64,000 bases of DNA from Methylobacterium terrae (GTDB taxonomy: Bacteria > Pseudomonadota > Alphaproteobacteria > Rhizobiales > Beijerinckiaceae). Positions 27,024 to 37,590 of the stretch are shown here, one piece after another. Within the stretch, counting starts at the first letter, position 1. Every line of letters starts with the position of its first letter. Below the pieces are notes generated by a model. It was not told where the DNA came from. It searched no databases and saw only the letters and a list, made by a program, of their open reading frames with translations. The translations under genes were made by a program, and so were the position numbers. The stretch spans positions 2,740,501-2,804,500 of the forward strand of contig NZ_CP029553.1 in assembly GCF_003173755.1 (NCBI RefSeq). Reading direction: 5' to 3'.

Positions 27024-28349
27024 TCAGGCGGTGGCCAGGGCCGGGCGGCCGGTGGGATCGGACGGCGTTCCGGCCTGGGCCGGCTCGAAGCCGCGGGTCT
27101 CGGGCATCACCAGGAGGTAGAGGGCGAAGCCGACGCCGGCGATGCCGGCGAGCGTCAGGAAGGCCGCCGAGTAGCCGGCCGAGACGATGATGAGGCCGGC
27201 GAGCGTCGCGCTCAACGAGGCGCCGAGCCCCTGCGCCGTCGCGACCGCGCCCTGGCTGACGTTGAACCGGCCGGTGCCGCGGGTGAGGTCCGCCACCACG
27301 ATCGGGAACAGCGCGCCGTAGACGCCAGCGCCGATGCCGTCGAGGAGTTGCACCGCCACGAGGTAGAACGGGTTGTTCGAGACGGTGTAGAGCACGCCGC
27401 GCAGGGCCAGCACGCCGAAGGCGGCGAGGAAGATGGGTTTCCGGCCGATCGCGTCGGCCCTGTGGCCGACGAACATCGCCACCGGCACCATCACGCACTG
27501 CGCCGCCACGATGCAGATCGCGATGAGCGAGGTCGCGTTGTCCTTGCCCGACAGGTGGGTGAGGAGCTGGCCGACCGAGGTCAGCATCGCGGCGTTGGAG
27601 AGGTGGAAGATCGCGGCCAAGAGCGCGAACAGCATCAGGTACTTGTTCTGGACGAGCGCGGTCAGGCCGGAGGGCTGCTCGCACGCGTCGTCCTCGGCGC
27701 AGTCGAGGCCGCGGGCGAGGTCGTTGTCGATCGCCTCGTTCGGCACCATCAGCATCGCGCCGATCGAGAGCGCGGCGAGCACCCCCATCAGCCAGAACAC
27801 CACGATCGGCCCGAACAGGTAGGCGAGCCCGCCGGCGAGCGCCGCCGAGACCGCGTTGCCGGCGTGGTTGAAGCCCTCGTTGCGGCCGATGCGCTTGGAG
27901 AACAGCTTCGGGCCGACGACCCCGAGGGTGATCGCGGCGAGGGCCGGCGGGAAGATCGCCCCGGCGATGCCGGCGAGCGACTGGGTCGCGGCCACCGCGT
28001 AGAAGTTCGAGATGAACGGCAAGGCGAGGCAGCTCAGGGTCACGGCGAGCGCCGCCGCGATGACGATGGCGCGCTTGTGCCGCGAGCGGTCGATGAGCGC
28101 GCCGGCCGGCGTCTGGGCGATCAGGCCGGCGATGCCGGCGATCGTCATGATCATGCCGGTGGTGGCCTCGTTCCAGCCCTGGTCGGGCCCGCGCACGGCG
28201 ATGAGGTAGATCGCCAGGTACGGCCCCAGGCCGTCGCGCACGTCCGCCAGGGTGAAGTTGAGCGCATCGAGCCCCCGTAGCGCCCGGGTGGACGGCTGCC
28301 TGTCGAGCGAGGCGGACGCAGAGGCAGGGACGGAGGTTGCCGTGCTCAC
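27024..28349 (-). CDS. MFS transporter, drug-efflux-like
   Basis: 441 residues, 12 predicted helices. The N-domain has FTLADVRDGLGPYLAIYLI and QTPAGALIDRSRHKRAI, a motif A variant. A central cytosolic loop contains NEAIDNDLARGLDCAEDDACEQ. The start is a GTG at 28349 because GGGAGA sits 7 nt upstream. An ATG at 28424 would add 25 residues and lacks a comparable site. It is followed by the metallophosphoesterase gene, so the two may be cotranscribed. The substrate is unknown. Confidence 0.85.
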   Translation of the reverse strand: MSTATSVPASASASLDRQPSTRALRGLDALNFTLADVRDGLGPYLAIYLIAVRGPDQGWNEATTGMIMTIAGIAGLIAQTPAGALIDRSRHKRAIVIAAALAVTLSCLALPFISNFYAVAATQSLAGIAGAIFPPALAAITLGVVGPKLFSKRIGRNEGFNHAGNAVSAALAGGLAYLFGPIVVFWLMGVLAALSIGAMLMVPNEAIDNDLARGLDCAEDDACEQPSGLTALVQNKYLMLFALLAAIFHLSNAAMLTSVGQLLTHLSGKDNATSLIAICIVAAQCVMVPVAMFVGHRADAIGRKPIFLAAFGVLALRGVLYTVSNNPFYLVAVQLLDGIGAGVYGALFPIVVADLTRGTGRFNVSQGAVATAQGLGASLSATLAGLIIVSAGYSAAFLTLAGIAGVGFALYLLVMPETRGFEPAQAGTPSDPTGRPALATA

Positions 28350-28461
28350 CGTGATGTCTCCCAGAGGAAGGACCGGCCGATCCGGAGCCGAGAACCGGTT
28401 GGGACGCGAAAAGTTGCGACACAACCGGATTAATTGTGCGCGAGAGGCGTTTCGCCCTCGA

Positions 28462-29232
28462 TCAGGGCCGGCGCGGCGGGGCGCCCCCGGGCGGCGGCGG
28501 CGGCGGAGCGGCGCCCGGAGGCGGCGGGGGCGGCGCGTCGGGGCCGCCGGGCGGTCCGGCCTCGGCCCGGGAGCCGGGCGGACGGGCGGGGCGCCCGCCG
28601 ACCTCGACCATGGTGTCGGGGCTCGTCCCGAGGGCGCGCACCTCCATCACCGTCCCGAGCGGGCTCCTCACGAGGGCGCCCCGCGCGCTGACGACCTGGC
28701 CCGTCCGGAGCGTCGCGCTCAGGCGCACCGCCTCGTGCGGCGGCAGCCGCAGGGTGGTGCCGTCGTCGAGGAGCGCGCCGTTCACCTCGCCCCGGCGCCC
28801 GTGCAGCAGGGCCGCGATGCGCCCGCTCGACGCCGCGTCGTCGGCGGCCGGCTCCGGCGGCCCGAGGGTGACGAGGGTGGCCCCCGTCGCCTCGTTGCGG
28901 ACCGAGGCGCCGTCGACGAGGGGCAGCGCCCGGGCGCGCATGCCGCGCACCGCCACCGCGTCGCCCGGGCGGACCGTGAACACCACCGCCCCCGACATCC
29001 GCGGCGGCAGCTTCACCTCGGTGCCGTCGGTGAGGATCAGGCCGTCGACGTCGCCGCGGGGCGTGAGCGTGTACTGCTTCACCGTTCCCCTGGTCTCCGG
29101 CAGGGTGCCGGGATCCCAGACCGAATTGTCCTGCGCCGCGGCCGGGCCGGTCGCGAGGATCGCGGCCGCGAGGCCCGCCGCCCGGAGGCGGTGATTGCCC
29201 GTCGCCTTGCCTGTCGCCTTGCCTGTCATCAT
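28462..29232 (-). CDS. Exported protein with two OB-like repeats and Pro-rich tail
   Basis: 256 residues, not assigned to a named family with confidence. The signal peptide (RLRAAGLAAAILATGPAAAQD) predicts cleavage after AAAQ or AQA-like residues. Two related beta-rich units follow. Unit 1 (about 48-115) has GLILTDGTEVKLPPRMS. Unit 2 (about 145-210) has GALLDDGTTLRLPPHEAVRL with GQVVSARGALVRSPLG. The pattern resembles DUF5666-like small OB domains. The C-terminal 50 residues are Pro/Gly-rich. The start codon is ATG 29232 or 29229. A tandem repeat (GTCGCCTTGCCT) encodes GKATGKATG. Confidence 0.65.
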   Translation of the reverse strand: MMTGKATGKATGNHRLRAAGLAAAILATGPAAAQDNSVWDPGTLPETRGTVKQYTLTPRGDVDGLILTDGTEVKLPPRMSGAVVFTVRPGDAVAVRGMRARALPLVDGASVRNEATGATLVTLGPPEPAADDAASSGRIAALLHGRRGEVNGALLDDGTTLRLPPHEAVRLSATLRTGQVVSARGALVRSPLGTVMEVRALGTSPDTMVEVGGRPARPPGSRAEAGPPGGPDAPPPPPPGAAPPPPPPGGAPPRRP

Positions 29233-29343
29233 GGCTGTCGCTCGTCGGCGCCGGCGGGCGGCCGGCTCGGGCGTCGCCTGTCAAGACCCGTGCCAACGCC
29301 CAAACCCTTGCCGCAGCTCGAGAACCCTGCGGCAGGCGTCGGA

Positions 29344-30734
<1,391 letters not shown>

Positions 30735-30759
<25 letters not shown>

Positions 30760-32221
30760 GGCAGATCGAGCTCGAAGGTCGCGCCGGGACCCGTCGCCCC
30801 GGGAGGTGGGGCAGTGAAGCGCACCTGTCCACCATGGGCGCGTGCGATCTCGCGCACGAGGGCGAGGCCGAGGCCGGTCCCGTCCGGGCGGCCGGTGACG
30901 AAGGGCTCGAACAGGCGGCCGCGCAGGGCCTCCGGCACGCCCGGCCCCTGATCCGTCACCCGGACCCGCATCCTCTCGTCCTCGCGGGCGCCCGAGAGCC
31001 GCACCGTGCCGCCCGCCGGGCTGTGCTGGATCGCGTTGAGCAGCAGGTTGTCGAGGGCGCGGCGGATCTGCGCCTCGTCGAGGAGCGGCCGGCCGGCCGG
31101 CGCGGCGCCGACCTCGATCCGGATCCCCGGGTTCGGGCGAGGTCGTCGTGCAGGTGGGCGCAGTCCGCGAGCACGGTCGCGAGATCGGTCGGGGCGAGCG
31201 CCGGCGCCCGGGGCTGGGTCAGGCTGAGGAGGTCGCGCAGCAGCCGGTCCATCCGGGCGACCTGGGTCAGCACGAGGTCGAGGGCGGCGCGCGGCCGGGC
31301 CGGGTCGGGGCTCGCCAGCGCGTTCTCGGCCTTGAGCCGGATCGCCGCCAGGGGGTTGCGGATCTCGTGGGCGATGCCGGCCGCGAGCTGGCCCAGGGCC
31401 GCGAGGCGCTCGGCCTCCGCAGCGCGGCGGCGCGCGGCCGCGAGGCGGGTGCCCGCCGCGTTCAGCGCCTCGACAAGCCGGTCGAGCTCGCGCAGGCCGG
31501 TCGGGGCCAGGCGGAGCAGGTCGCTGTCCGGCGCGTCCCGCCCGAGCTGGCCCTCGAGCCGGGCGATCCGCCGGCCGAGCACCAGAAGCAGCCGCCCCAG
31601 GAACAGGGCCGAGCCGAGCACGGTGGCGGCCAGGAAGCCGAAGCCGGCCAGCAATTGGCCGTAGGCCCGGCCCTGGTCGGTGTAGACCCGCGCCATGGTC
31701 CAGGCCGTCGCCCCCTGGATCGGCCCGCGCAGGGGGCAGCCCTGCATCACCAGGGTCTGGGTGCGGGAGGCGCGCCGGGTCGCCGCCGGCCGCTCGGCCG
31801 CCAGGGTCTCGGCGTTGATGCGGCGGATCGTGTCGATCTCCGCCGCCGGCAGGTCGGTCTTCGGCCCGGTGCCCTCGTAGGTCGGGAAGGCGTAGGCCGC
31901 CGAGCCGCCGGACGCGGTCCAGATCCCGCCCTCGACTCCCGGATGGCGGGCGAGCGCCGTCACCACCACGTCGGTGAGCTGCCCCTCGAGGGGCGCATCG
32001 ACCTCCGCCACGGTGCCGCTCCAGCCGGCGCTGAAGAAGGCGAACCGGTCGCCGATCTCGCGGCAGGCCCGGGCGACCTCCAGCTCGGCCTGGGCGACCT
32101 GCACGGCGGCGGACTGGGTGTAGAACTCGTAGAGCAGGTAGGCGGTGGCCGCGGCCGAGGCGAGGAGCAGGATCCAGACGGCGAGGAGGTGGGCGCGCAG
32201 GGAGCGGAGACGGGAGGCCAT
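30735..32221 (-). pseudogene. Sensor histidine kinase, disrupted by a one-base frameshift
   Basis: The upstream frame (from ATG 32221) encodes two membrane helices (about 8-28 and 190-212), a periplasmic sensor domain between them, a HAMP-like region and the phosphoacceptor helix AAGIAHEIRNPLAAIR. It runs to ADCAHLHDDLA. The other frame then supplies PNPGIRIEV, the N box ALDNLLLNAIQHS, G1 TDQGPGVP, and GTGLGLALVREIARAHGG, to the stop at 30735. The break is at about 31131-31141 and fits loss of one base: 1,487 nt here, 1,488 needed for 496 codons. It could be a real mutation or a sequencing error in a G/C run. As written, the kinase lacks its ATP-binding domain, so the downstream regulator would be unpaired. 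Confidence 0.85.
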
Positions 32222-32452
32222 GGGCTGGCGGTTCGGGCGGCGTGGGCTTCGTGCGGCGTTCTCCCATGGGTGCGGCGGGAAGCGCAAATCGGCGGGCGAC
32301 GCGATCGGGCGCGGCCCCGGCCCCGCATGACAAAGTGCCGCCGCGCCCTACATGAAGGGGTGGCACCGGGGGCGGGCCGCACTCGGCGGCCCGTTCGGCC
32401 CGGTGCCTCCCGAGGATGCGGCTCGCCCGCGCCTCGCAAGAGGAACGATGCC

Positions 32453-32683
32453 ATGGCGACCCAAGACAGCACCGCGCGCGGACAGGCCGAGACCCGCGCG
32501 GCGCGGGCCCAGATGCAGGCCGAGATGGCGGCGCAGGCCTGGGCCGACCTCGCCACCGCGGAGCGCAGCCGCGACGACAACACCGCCCGCCTCAAGGCTC
32601 TCCGCCTCGCCCGCGAAGCCGAGGCCGAAGCGGTGGCCGCCGCCAAGCCGGCGCCGAAGACGCGGGCGAAGAAGAAGGCCTGA
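32453..32683 (+). CDS. Small Ala/Lys-rich hypothetical protein
   Basis: 76 residues: MATQDSTARGQAETRAARAQ at the start, a predicted single long helix (residues ~8-60), and a basic tail KPAPKTRAKKKA. The ATG at 32453 follows AAGAGGAACG. A perfect 20-bp stem-loop directly after the stop supports a real transcription unit. The basic, Lys/Ala-rich tail suggests nucleic-acid binding, but there is no recognised domain. I do not recognise the family. Confidence 0.6.
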   Translation: MATQDSTARGQAETRAARAQMQAEMAAQAWADLATAERSRDDNTARLKALRLAREAEAEAVAAAKPAPKTRAKKKA

Positions 32684-32690
32684 GATCCTC

Positions 32691-32740
32691 CGCGTCGTCG
32701 GCGCGGGCGACGAGGAAGCCTCGCCCGCGCCGACGACGCG
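32691..32740 (+). terminator. Perfect 20-bp stem-loop terminator
   Basis: 32691-32710 pairs with 32721-32740 without a mismatch around a 10-nt loop (CGAGGAAGCC), starting 7 bp after the small gene's stop. No T-run follows. The length of the perfect stem makes it one of the strongest hairpins in the window. Confidence 0.65.
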
Positions 32741-33093
32741 GGACGGAACTCTCGAAGTCCGAAGGCGGGGCGGCCGCCCCGCTGGCCCAGTGCCTGCCCG
32801 CCACGTGCCAACCGGAAGGATGCGGGGTCGCCATCCGGTTCGAGACAGCTCGTGCGGCCTCGTTCGCTGGATCCCGGCCCAGCCGGATCGCGACGGCGGC
32901 GACCATCCGACCGCGACCGACGATCGTGGAACCGCCGGAGAGCCCGCGGCGCTGTCGTCTCCTTCGCGTCGCCAGCGGCAACATTTCGGAAAAATCTCTT
33001 TCGCCCCGCGGTCCCCTGCGGCAGGCCGCGCTCCGTCCATGCATCGGGACCTGGGGCGGATCAAAATATTACGATCATCTTCTTCTGATCTTG
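32741..33093. other. Intergenic region without evident genes
   Basis: From the stem-loop to the receptor promoter I see only short shadow frames. The last part (33060-33110) is strikingly AT-rich for this genome (TCAAAATATTACGATCATC). Confidence 0.5.
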
Positions 33094-33120
33094 TTTAATA
33101 TCCGATCGTAGCTCCGATAC
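33094..33120 (+). promoter_or_regulatory. Possible sigma-28 (FliA) promoter
   Basis: TTTAA (33094-33098), about 14 bp, then TCCGATAC (33113-33120) resembles the flagellar sigma-28 consensus TAAA-N15-GCCGATAA. It lies about 50 bp upstream of the chemoreceptor start. FliA-controlled receptors are common, but this match is imperfect. Confidence 0.35.
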
Positions 33121-33171
33121 CGAATGTCAATACCTCTCGTGTAACCGTTGCCCGAAGCAGAGGAACGGGAC

Positions 33172-34872
33172 ATGAAGAAGCGCGTCGGGATGACGGCGAA
33201 GGTGGTCGTGATCGTCGCGTGTGCGATCGTGATGACGACGGCTGCGATGTGGATGGCGGCGTCGCGGCAGATCTGGCTCGATCTGCAGCGGCAGGACCTC
33301 GAGCGGGCGCAGCAGAACGGTCGTACCCTCGCCCTGGTCTTCGCCGGGCGCGTGCCCGGTTCCCGGGCGACGGTCGAGGACGGGCGGGTGACGGCGGTGA
33401 CGACGCCGGGCCTGGCGGATTTCACCGATGCGTCGGTGGTCGACGATGCCGTCGCCTATGTCGGCGGCAGCGCCACCGTGTTCGCCTACGATCCGGCCCG
33501 GGACGCCTTCGTCCGCCGGGTGACGACGGTGCGCAAGGAGAACGGCGAGCGCGCGGTCGGGACCGCGCTCGCGCCGGACAGCCCGGCCCAAGCCGTCCTG
33601 CGCCGCGGCGAGGCGTTCCAGGGCGAGGTGACGCTGTTCGGGCGCCGCGTCCAGACCGTCTACCAGCCGACCCGCGACGCGGCCGGGGGCGTCAACGGCG
33701 TCCTCTACGTCGGCGTGCCGATCGAGGAATCCTACGCGACCCACGCGGCGACGATGCGCGCCGTCACCGTCGCGGCCGGGGTGATCGCGCTCCTCGCCTG
33801 CGTGGCGGCGGCCCTGGCGGCGCGGCGCCTCGTGCGGCCCCTCGTCGACATCGCGGCCCGGGTCTCCGGCCTCGCCGGCGGCGACCTCGACAGCCCGATC
33901 CGCCATGCCGGGCGGGGCGACGAGATCGGCGCCGTCGCCGAGGCCCTCGAGACCCTGCGGGAGACGAGCCGGCGCGCCCTCGCCCTCGAGGAGGCGGGCC
34001 GTCTCGGAAGCGAATCCGACGCGCGGCGGCGCGCCGCCCGCGACGCGGCGGTCGCGGCCTTCCGGGGCGAGGTCGCCTCCCTGGTCGCGGCGCTAGGCGG
34101 ACGCGTCGCGGCGCTGAGCGAGCGGGCCGGCGCGATGACGGTGCAGGCCGGGGCGGCCGAGGGCGCGATCGCGGCGGCCTCCGCGCGCTCCGAGGCCGCC
34201 GCCGGCAACGTCGCCACCGTGGCGGGCGCCGCCGAGGAGCTGTCGGCCTCGGTCGGCGACATCACCGGCCAGGTCGCCCGGGCGCAGGACGGCACCGCCT
34301 CGGCGCTCGTCGAGGCGGAGGCGGCGGACGGGCGGGTCGGCGAGCTGGTCCGGGCCTCCGGCCAGATCGGCGAGGTCGTGGCGCTGATCGACGCCATCGC
34401 CGCGCAGACGAACCTGCTGGCGTTGAACGCCACGATCGAGGCGGCCCGGGCGGGAGCGGCGGGGCGCGGCTTCGCGGTGGTGGCCGCCGAGGTCAAGGCG
34501 CTCGCCGGCCAGACGGCCCGCGCGACCGAGGACATCACCCGGCAGGTCGGCGACCTGCGCGGCGCCACCCGGGAGACCGCCGCCACCCTGGCACGCATCC
34601 GCGCCCGGATGCTCCAGATCGACGAGACCACCGCCGGCATCGCCTCGGCGGTGACCCAGCAGGGCGCGGCGACGCAGGAGATCTCCCGCAGCGCCGGCGG
34701 GGCGGCGGCCGCCTCCCGCGCCATGGCGCAGGATTTCGACGCGGTGATCGCCGCGGCCCGCACCACCGCGGGCGCCGCCGGCACGGTCGATGCCGCGGCC
34801 CGCGAGGTCGACGAGCTCACCGCGCGGCTCGACGCGGAGGTGGAGCGCTTCCTGCGGCAGGTCGCGGCGTAG
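33172..34872 (+). CDS. Methyl-accepting chemotaxis protein, single-Cache type
   Basis: 566 residues. TM1 (about 8-28, [19 protein letters not shown]) is followed by a periplasmic sCache-like sensor (30-185) containing [20 protein letters not shown] and [15 protein letters not shown]2 is at about 188-210, then HAMP ([20 protein letters not shown]). The signalling hairpin tip is [20 protein letters not shown]. The ATG at 33172 follows AGAGGAACGGGAC; an earlier in-frame ATG at 33148 has no site. It would signal to CheA/CheW for motility. It stands alone in its transcription unit. Confidence 0.93.
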   Translation: MKKRVGMTAKVVVIVACAIVMTTAAMWMAASRQIWLDLQRQDLERAQQNGRTLALVFAGRVPGSRATVEDGRVTAVTTPGLADFTDASVVDDAVAYVGGSATVFAYDPARDAFVRRVTTVRKENGERAVGTALAPDSPAQAVLRRGEAFQGEVTLFGRRVQTVYQPTRDAAGGVNGVLYVGVPIEESYATHAATMRAVTVAAGVIALLACVAAALAARRLVRPLVDIAARVSGLAGGDLDSPIRHAGRGDEIGAVAEALETLRETSRRALALEEAGRLGSESDARRRAARDAAVAAFRGEVASLVAALGGRVAALSERAGAMTVQAGAAEGAIAAASARSEAAAGNVATVAGAAEELSASVGDITGQVARAQDGTASALVEAEAADGRVGELVRASGQIGEVVALIDAIAAQTNLLALNATIEAARAGAAGRGFAVVAAEVKALAGQTARATEDITRQVGDLRGATRETAATLARIRARMLQIDETTAGIASAVTQQGAATQEISRSAGGAAAASRAMAQDFDAVIAAARTTAGAAGTVDAAAREVDELTARLDAEVERFLRQVAA

Positions 34873-34890
34873 ACGAGCCGCGGTCCGGCC

Positions 34891-37077
34891 TCAGACGCCG
34901 ATCGCCGCCTTCACCACCTCCGGCCGCATCGGCAGTTCGCGCAGGCGCACGCCGGCGGCCGCCCGGATCGCGTTGGCGAGCGCCGCCGCGGTCGGGCCCT
35001 GCGCGACCTCGCCGGCGCCGAGGAAGGGAGAACCGGGGCGGTCGATCAGGTGGACGTCGAGGCGCTCCGGCACGTCGGGGAAGCGGGCAATCGGGTAGGT
35101 GCTCCAGTCGCGGCTCGTCGGGCCCTCGGCGTCGTGCGCCACCGCCTCGAACAGGCTCCAGCTCATCGCCTGGATGACCCCGCCCTCGATCTGGTCGCGG
35201 ATGCCGTGCGGGTTGACGACCTCCCCGGCATCGACGGCGGCCTGCGCCCGCACCAGCCGCACCCGGCCGCTCTCGCGCTCGACCGCCACCTCGACCGCGA
35301 GCGCGCAATAGGCGGCGAGGTTCTTGTAGCGGGCGAACGCGAATCCGGCGCCGCGGCCCGGGGGCAGCGGCGCGCCCCAGCCGAAGCGGGCGGCGGCGGC
35401 CTCGATCGCGGCGCGCGCGCGCGGATCGTCGAGATGCGCGAGGCGGAACGCGACCGGGTCGGCGCCGGCCGCCTCGGCGAGCTCGTCGACGAAGCTCTCG
35501 ATCGAGAACACGTTCATGTAGGCGCCGAGGCTGCGCAGGGCCGAGACCCGGAGCGGCATGTCGGCGACGAAGTCGTGCGCCACCCGCGCCCGGGGGAGCC
35601 GGTAGAGCGGGATGGCGTTGCGGTCGCCGCCGCCCTCGGGCTGCGGCAGCGCCTTCGGGGGCGGCGCCGGGAAGGGCGTCGCGAGCATCCGGGCCGAGAG
35701 AAGCTGGCCGGCGCCCGGCGGGCGGGTCAGGTGGGTCGGGCTGCGCACCGCGTAGTCCCAGTCGGCGATGCGGCCGTCGGGCCCGAGCACGGCCGCGGCC
35801 TCGGTCAGCATGGCGCCGCCATAGGGCTCCCACAGGTGCTCCTGCTCGCGGGTGTACTGCACCCGCACCGGCCGGCCGGGCAGGGCGCGGGCGAGGAGCG
35901 CCGCGTCGCCCGCCGCGTCGTCGGCGCCGTTATGGCCGTAGCAGCCCGAGCCCTCGACGTGGATGCAGCGAACCCGATCCTCGGGCAGGCCCAGCATCTC
36001 GGCCAGCGCCTTGCGCAGCGGGAACATGCCTTGCGCGTGCGACCACACGGTCAGGCGGGTGCCGTCGAACTCGGCGACGGCGCAGGACGGGCCGATCGAG
36101 CCGTGCATCTGATAGCGCCGCCGATACTGCGCGGTGAGCCGGCGCCCCGGCGGCGCCGGCGCATCGGTGCCGCGATCGAGGATCAGGGTACGCTCCGCGG
36201 CCCGGCCGGCGAGGTCCACAAAGAGCGCGTCGGGCTCCGGCACGCGGCTGCCGCCCTGCCAGACGGCGGCCTGCGCCAGCGCCCGCATCGCCGTGACGGC
36301 GGCGTATTCCCGCTCGGCCAGGACCGCCAGGACATCGCCGTCGCGGTGGACGCGGATCACCCCGGGCCGGGCCGCGACCGCGTCGGATTCCACGCTCACG
36401 AGGCGCGCGCCGGGCCGGGGCGGGCGCACGATCCGGGCATGCACCATCCCGGGCGCGCGGATGTCCTGGACGTAGGCCGCGCCGCCCGCGACCTTGGCGG
36501 GAATGTCGACCCGCGGCAGCGGCCGGCCGACGACCGCGTGGGCGGACGGATCGCGCAGGCGCGGCGCGGCCGGCACGTCGGCGTCGAGATCGACCTCGGC
36601 GGCGAGTTCGCCGAAGGCCAGGCGCCGGCCGTCGGGCGCGGCGACCGCGCCGTCCGCCACGGTCAGGTCCTCCGGCGGCAGGGAGAGCCGGCGCCCGGCG
36701 GCCTCGGCGAGGAGCGCGCGGGCCGCCGCCGCGGCGTGCCGGATCGCGGTGGCCGAATCCTGCATCGAGTGGCTGCCGGCGGTGTAGCCCTCGTTCGGCG
36801 TCAGATAGGTGTCGGCGGTGATCAGGCGCAGGGCGGCCGGAGCGAGCCCGAGTTCCTCCGCGGCGACCTGGATCAGCGCGGTCTTGATGCCCTGGCCGAG
36901 CTCCGCCTTGCCGGTCAGCACCGTGACGGCGCCGTCCTCGCCGATCCGGATCCAGGCGTCGATCCGGGGCGCCCCGGCGAGGCTGCCGCGGGGCGAGGCG
37001 GCGCGGACGGGCTCCAGGCCGATCCCGACCAGGAGCGCGCCGCCGACGAGCAGCGTACGGCGGGTGAGCGCGGTCAC
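34891..37077 (-). CDS. Molybdopterin-binding subunit of an aldehyde/isoquinoline-type oxidoreductase
   Basis: 728 residues, xanthine-oxidase family large subunit of the IorB-like type. A Tat-like signal (LTRRTLLVGGALLVGIGLEP) indicates periplasmic location. Motifs include ELGQGIKTALIQVAAEELGL, GRPLPRVDIPAKVAGGAAYV, and GSGCYGHNGADDAAGDAAL. The late GAGEVAQGPTAAALANAI carries the catalytic glutamate. The GTG at 37077 overlaps the 2Fe-2S subunit stop by 4 bp. With the iron-sulfur subunit and the triheme cytochrome it should form a three-part hydroxylase that passes electrons to the respiratory chain. The substrate (aldehyde or N-heterocycle) is not determined. Confidence 0.9.
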   Translation of the reverse strand: MTALTRRTLLVGGALLVGIGLEPVRAASPRGSLAGAPRIDAWIRIGEDGAVTVLTGKAELGQGIKTALIQVAAEELGLAPAALRLITADTYLTPNEGYTAGSHSMQDSATAIRHAAAAARALLAEAAGRRLSLPPEDLTVADGAVAAPDGRRLAFGELAAEVDLDADVPAAPRLRDPSAHAVVGRPLPRVDIPAKVAGGAAYVQDIRAPGMVHARIVRPPRPGARLVSVESDAVAARPGVIRVHRDGDVLAVLAEREYAAVTAMRALAQAAVWQGGSRVPEPDALFVDLAGRAAERTLILDRGTDAPAPPGRRLTAQYRRRYQMHGSIGPSCAVAEFDGTRLTVWSHAQGMFPLRKALAEMLGLPEDRVRCIHVEGSGCYGHNGADDAAGDAALLARALPGRPVRVQYTREQEHLWEPYGGAMLTEAAAVLGPDGRIADWDYAVRSPTHLTRPPGAGQLLSARMLATPFPAPPPKALPQPEGGGDRNAIPLYRLPRARVAHDFVADMPLRVSALRSLGAYMNVFSIESFVDELAEAAGADPVAFRLAHLDDPRARAAIEAAAARFGWGAPLPPGRGAGFAFARYKNLAAYCALAVEVAVERESGRVRLVRAQAAVDAGEVVNPHGIRDQIEGGVIQAMSWSLFEAVAHDAEGPTSRDWSTYPIARFPDVPERLDVHLIDRPGSPFLGAGEVAQGPTAAALANAIRAAAGVRLRELPMRPEVVKAAIGV

Positions 37078-37577
37078 GGCGTCGCCCCCGCGGTGGCGGG
37101 CGCGAGACCGGCTTCTCGGCCGGCTTCTCGGCCGGCGGCGCGCCGCACGGCGGCGAGGATCCGCATATGCGTGCCGCAGCGGCACAGGTTGAGCCGCATC
37201 GCCGCCCGGATCTCGGCCTCGTCCGGGTGGGGGTTCGCCCGCAACAGGGCGTGGGCCCGCATCACCATGCCGGCGATGCAGTAGCCGCACTGCGCGGCGT
37301 TCTCGGCGATGAAGGCGGCCTGGAGCGGGCCGGGATTCTCCGGGCTGCCCAGCCCCTCGACCGTGGTGACGGGCCGGCCCTCCAGCACCCCGACCGGGGT
37401 GAGGCAGGACAGCACTGCCCGGCCCTCGACCTCCACCGTGCAGGCGCCGCACTGGCCGAGCCCGCAGCCGAACTTGGCGCCGTTGAGGCCGAGCTCGTCG
37501 CGCAGCACGTAGAGGAGCGGGGTCTCGGGCTCGGCCGCGACGGCCTGCGTGCGGCCGTTCACCGTCAGGGTCGGCAT
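37074..37577 (-). CDS. 2Fe-2S subunit of the molybdenum hydroxylase
   Basis: 167 residues. The plant-ferredoxin-type cluster ligands are C38, C43, C46 and C58. The second cluster ligands are C97, C100, C132 and C134 (CGYC and CRCG). It lacks a signal peptide, as is usual for partners co-exported with a Tat-bearing large subunit. The C-terminal tail repeats GREA because of a short DNA tandem repeat. It is the second gene of the operon, after the cytochrome c gene (13 bp apart), and it overlaps the large-subunit gene. Confidence 0.94.
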   Translation of the reverse strand: MPTLTVNGRTQAVAAEPETPLLYVLRDELGLNGAKFGCGLGQCGACTVEVEGRAVLSCLTPVGVLEGRPVTTVEGLGSPENPGPLQAAFIAENAAQCGYCIAGMVMRAHALLRANPHPDEAEIRAAMRLNLCRCGTHMRILAAVRRAAGREAGREAGLAPATAGATP

Positions 37578-37590
37578 CGGCGTCTCCTCG

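Noticed and set aside
31125..31150. Programmed ribosomal frameshift as explanation for the split histidine kinase
   Set aside because: No classical slippery heptamer or obvious downstream pseudoknot is visible, and kinases of this type are not known to use one; a simple base loss or sequencing error is more likely.
34891..37577. Xanthine dehydrogenase (purine catabolism) as identity of the Mo enzyme
   Set aside because: The FAD subunit is missing, the large subunit has a Tat signal, and a triheme cytochrome is in the operon, which points to a periplasmic respiratory hydroxylase.
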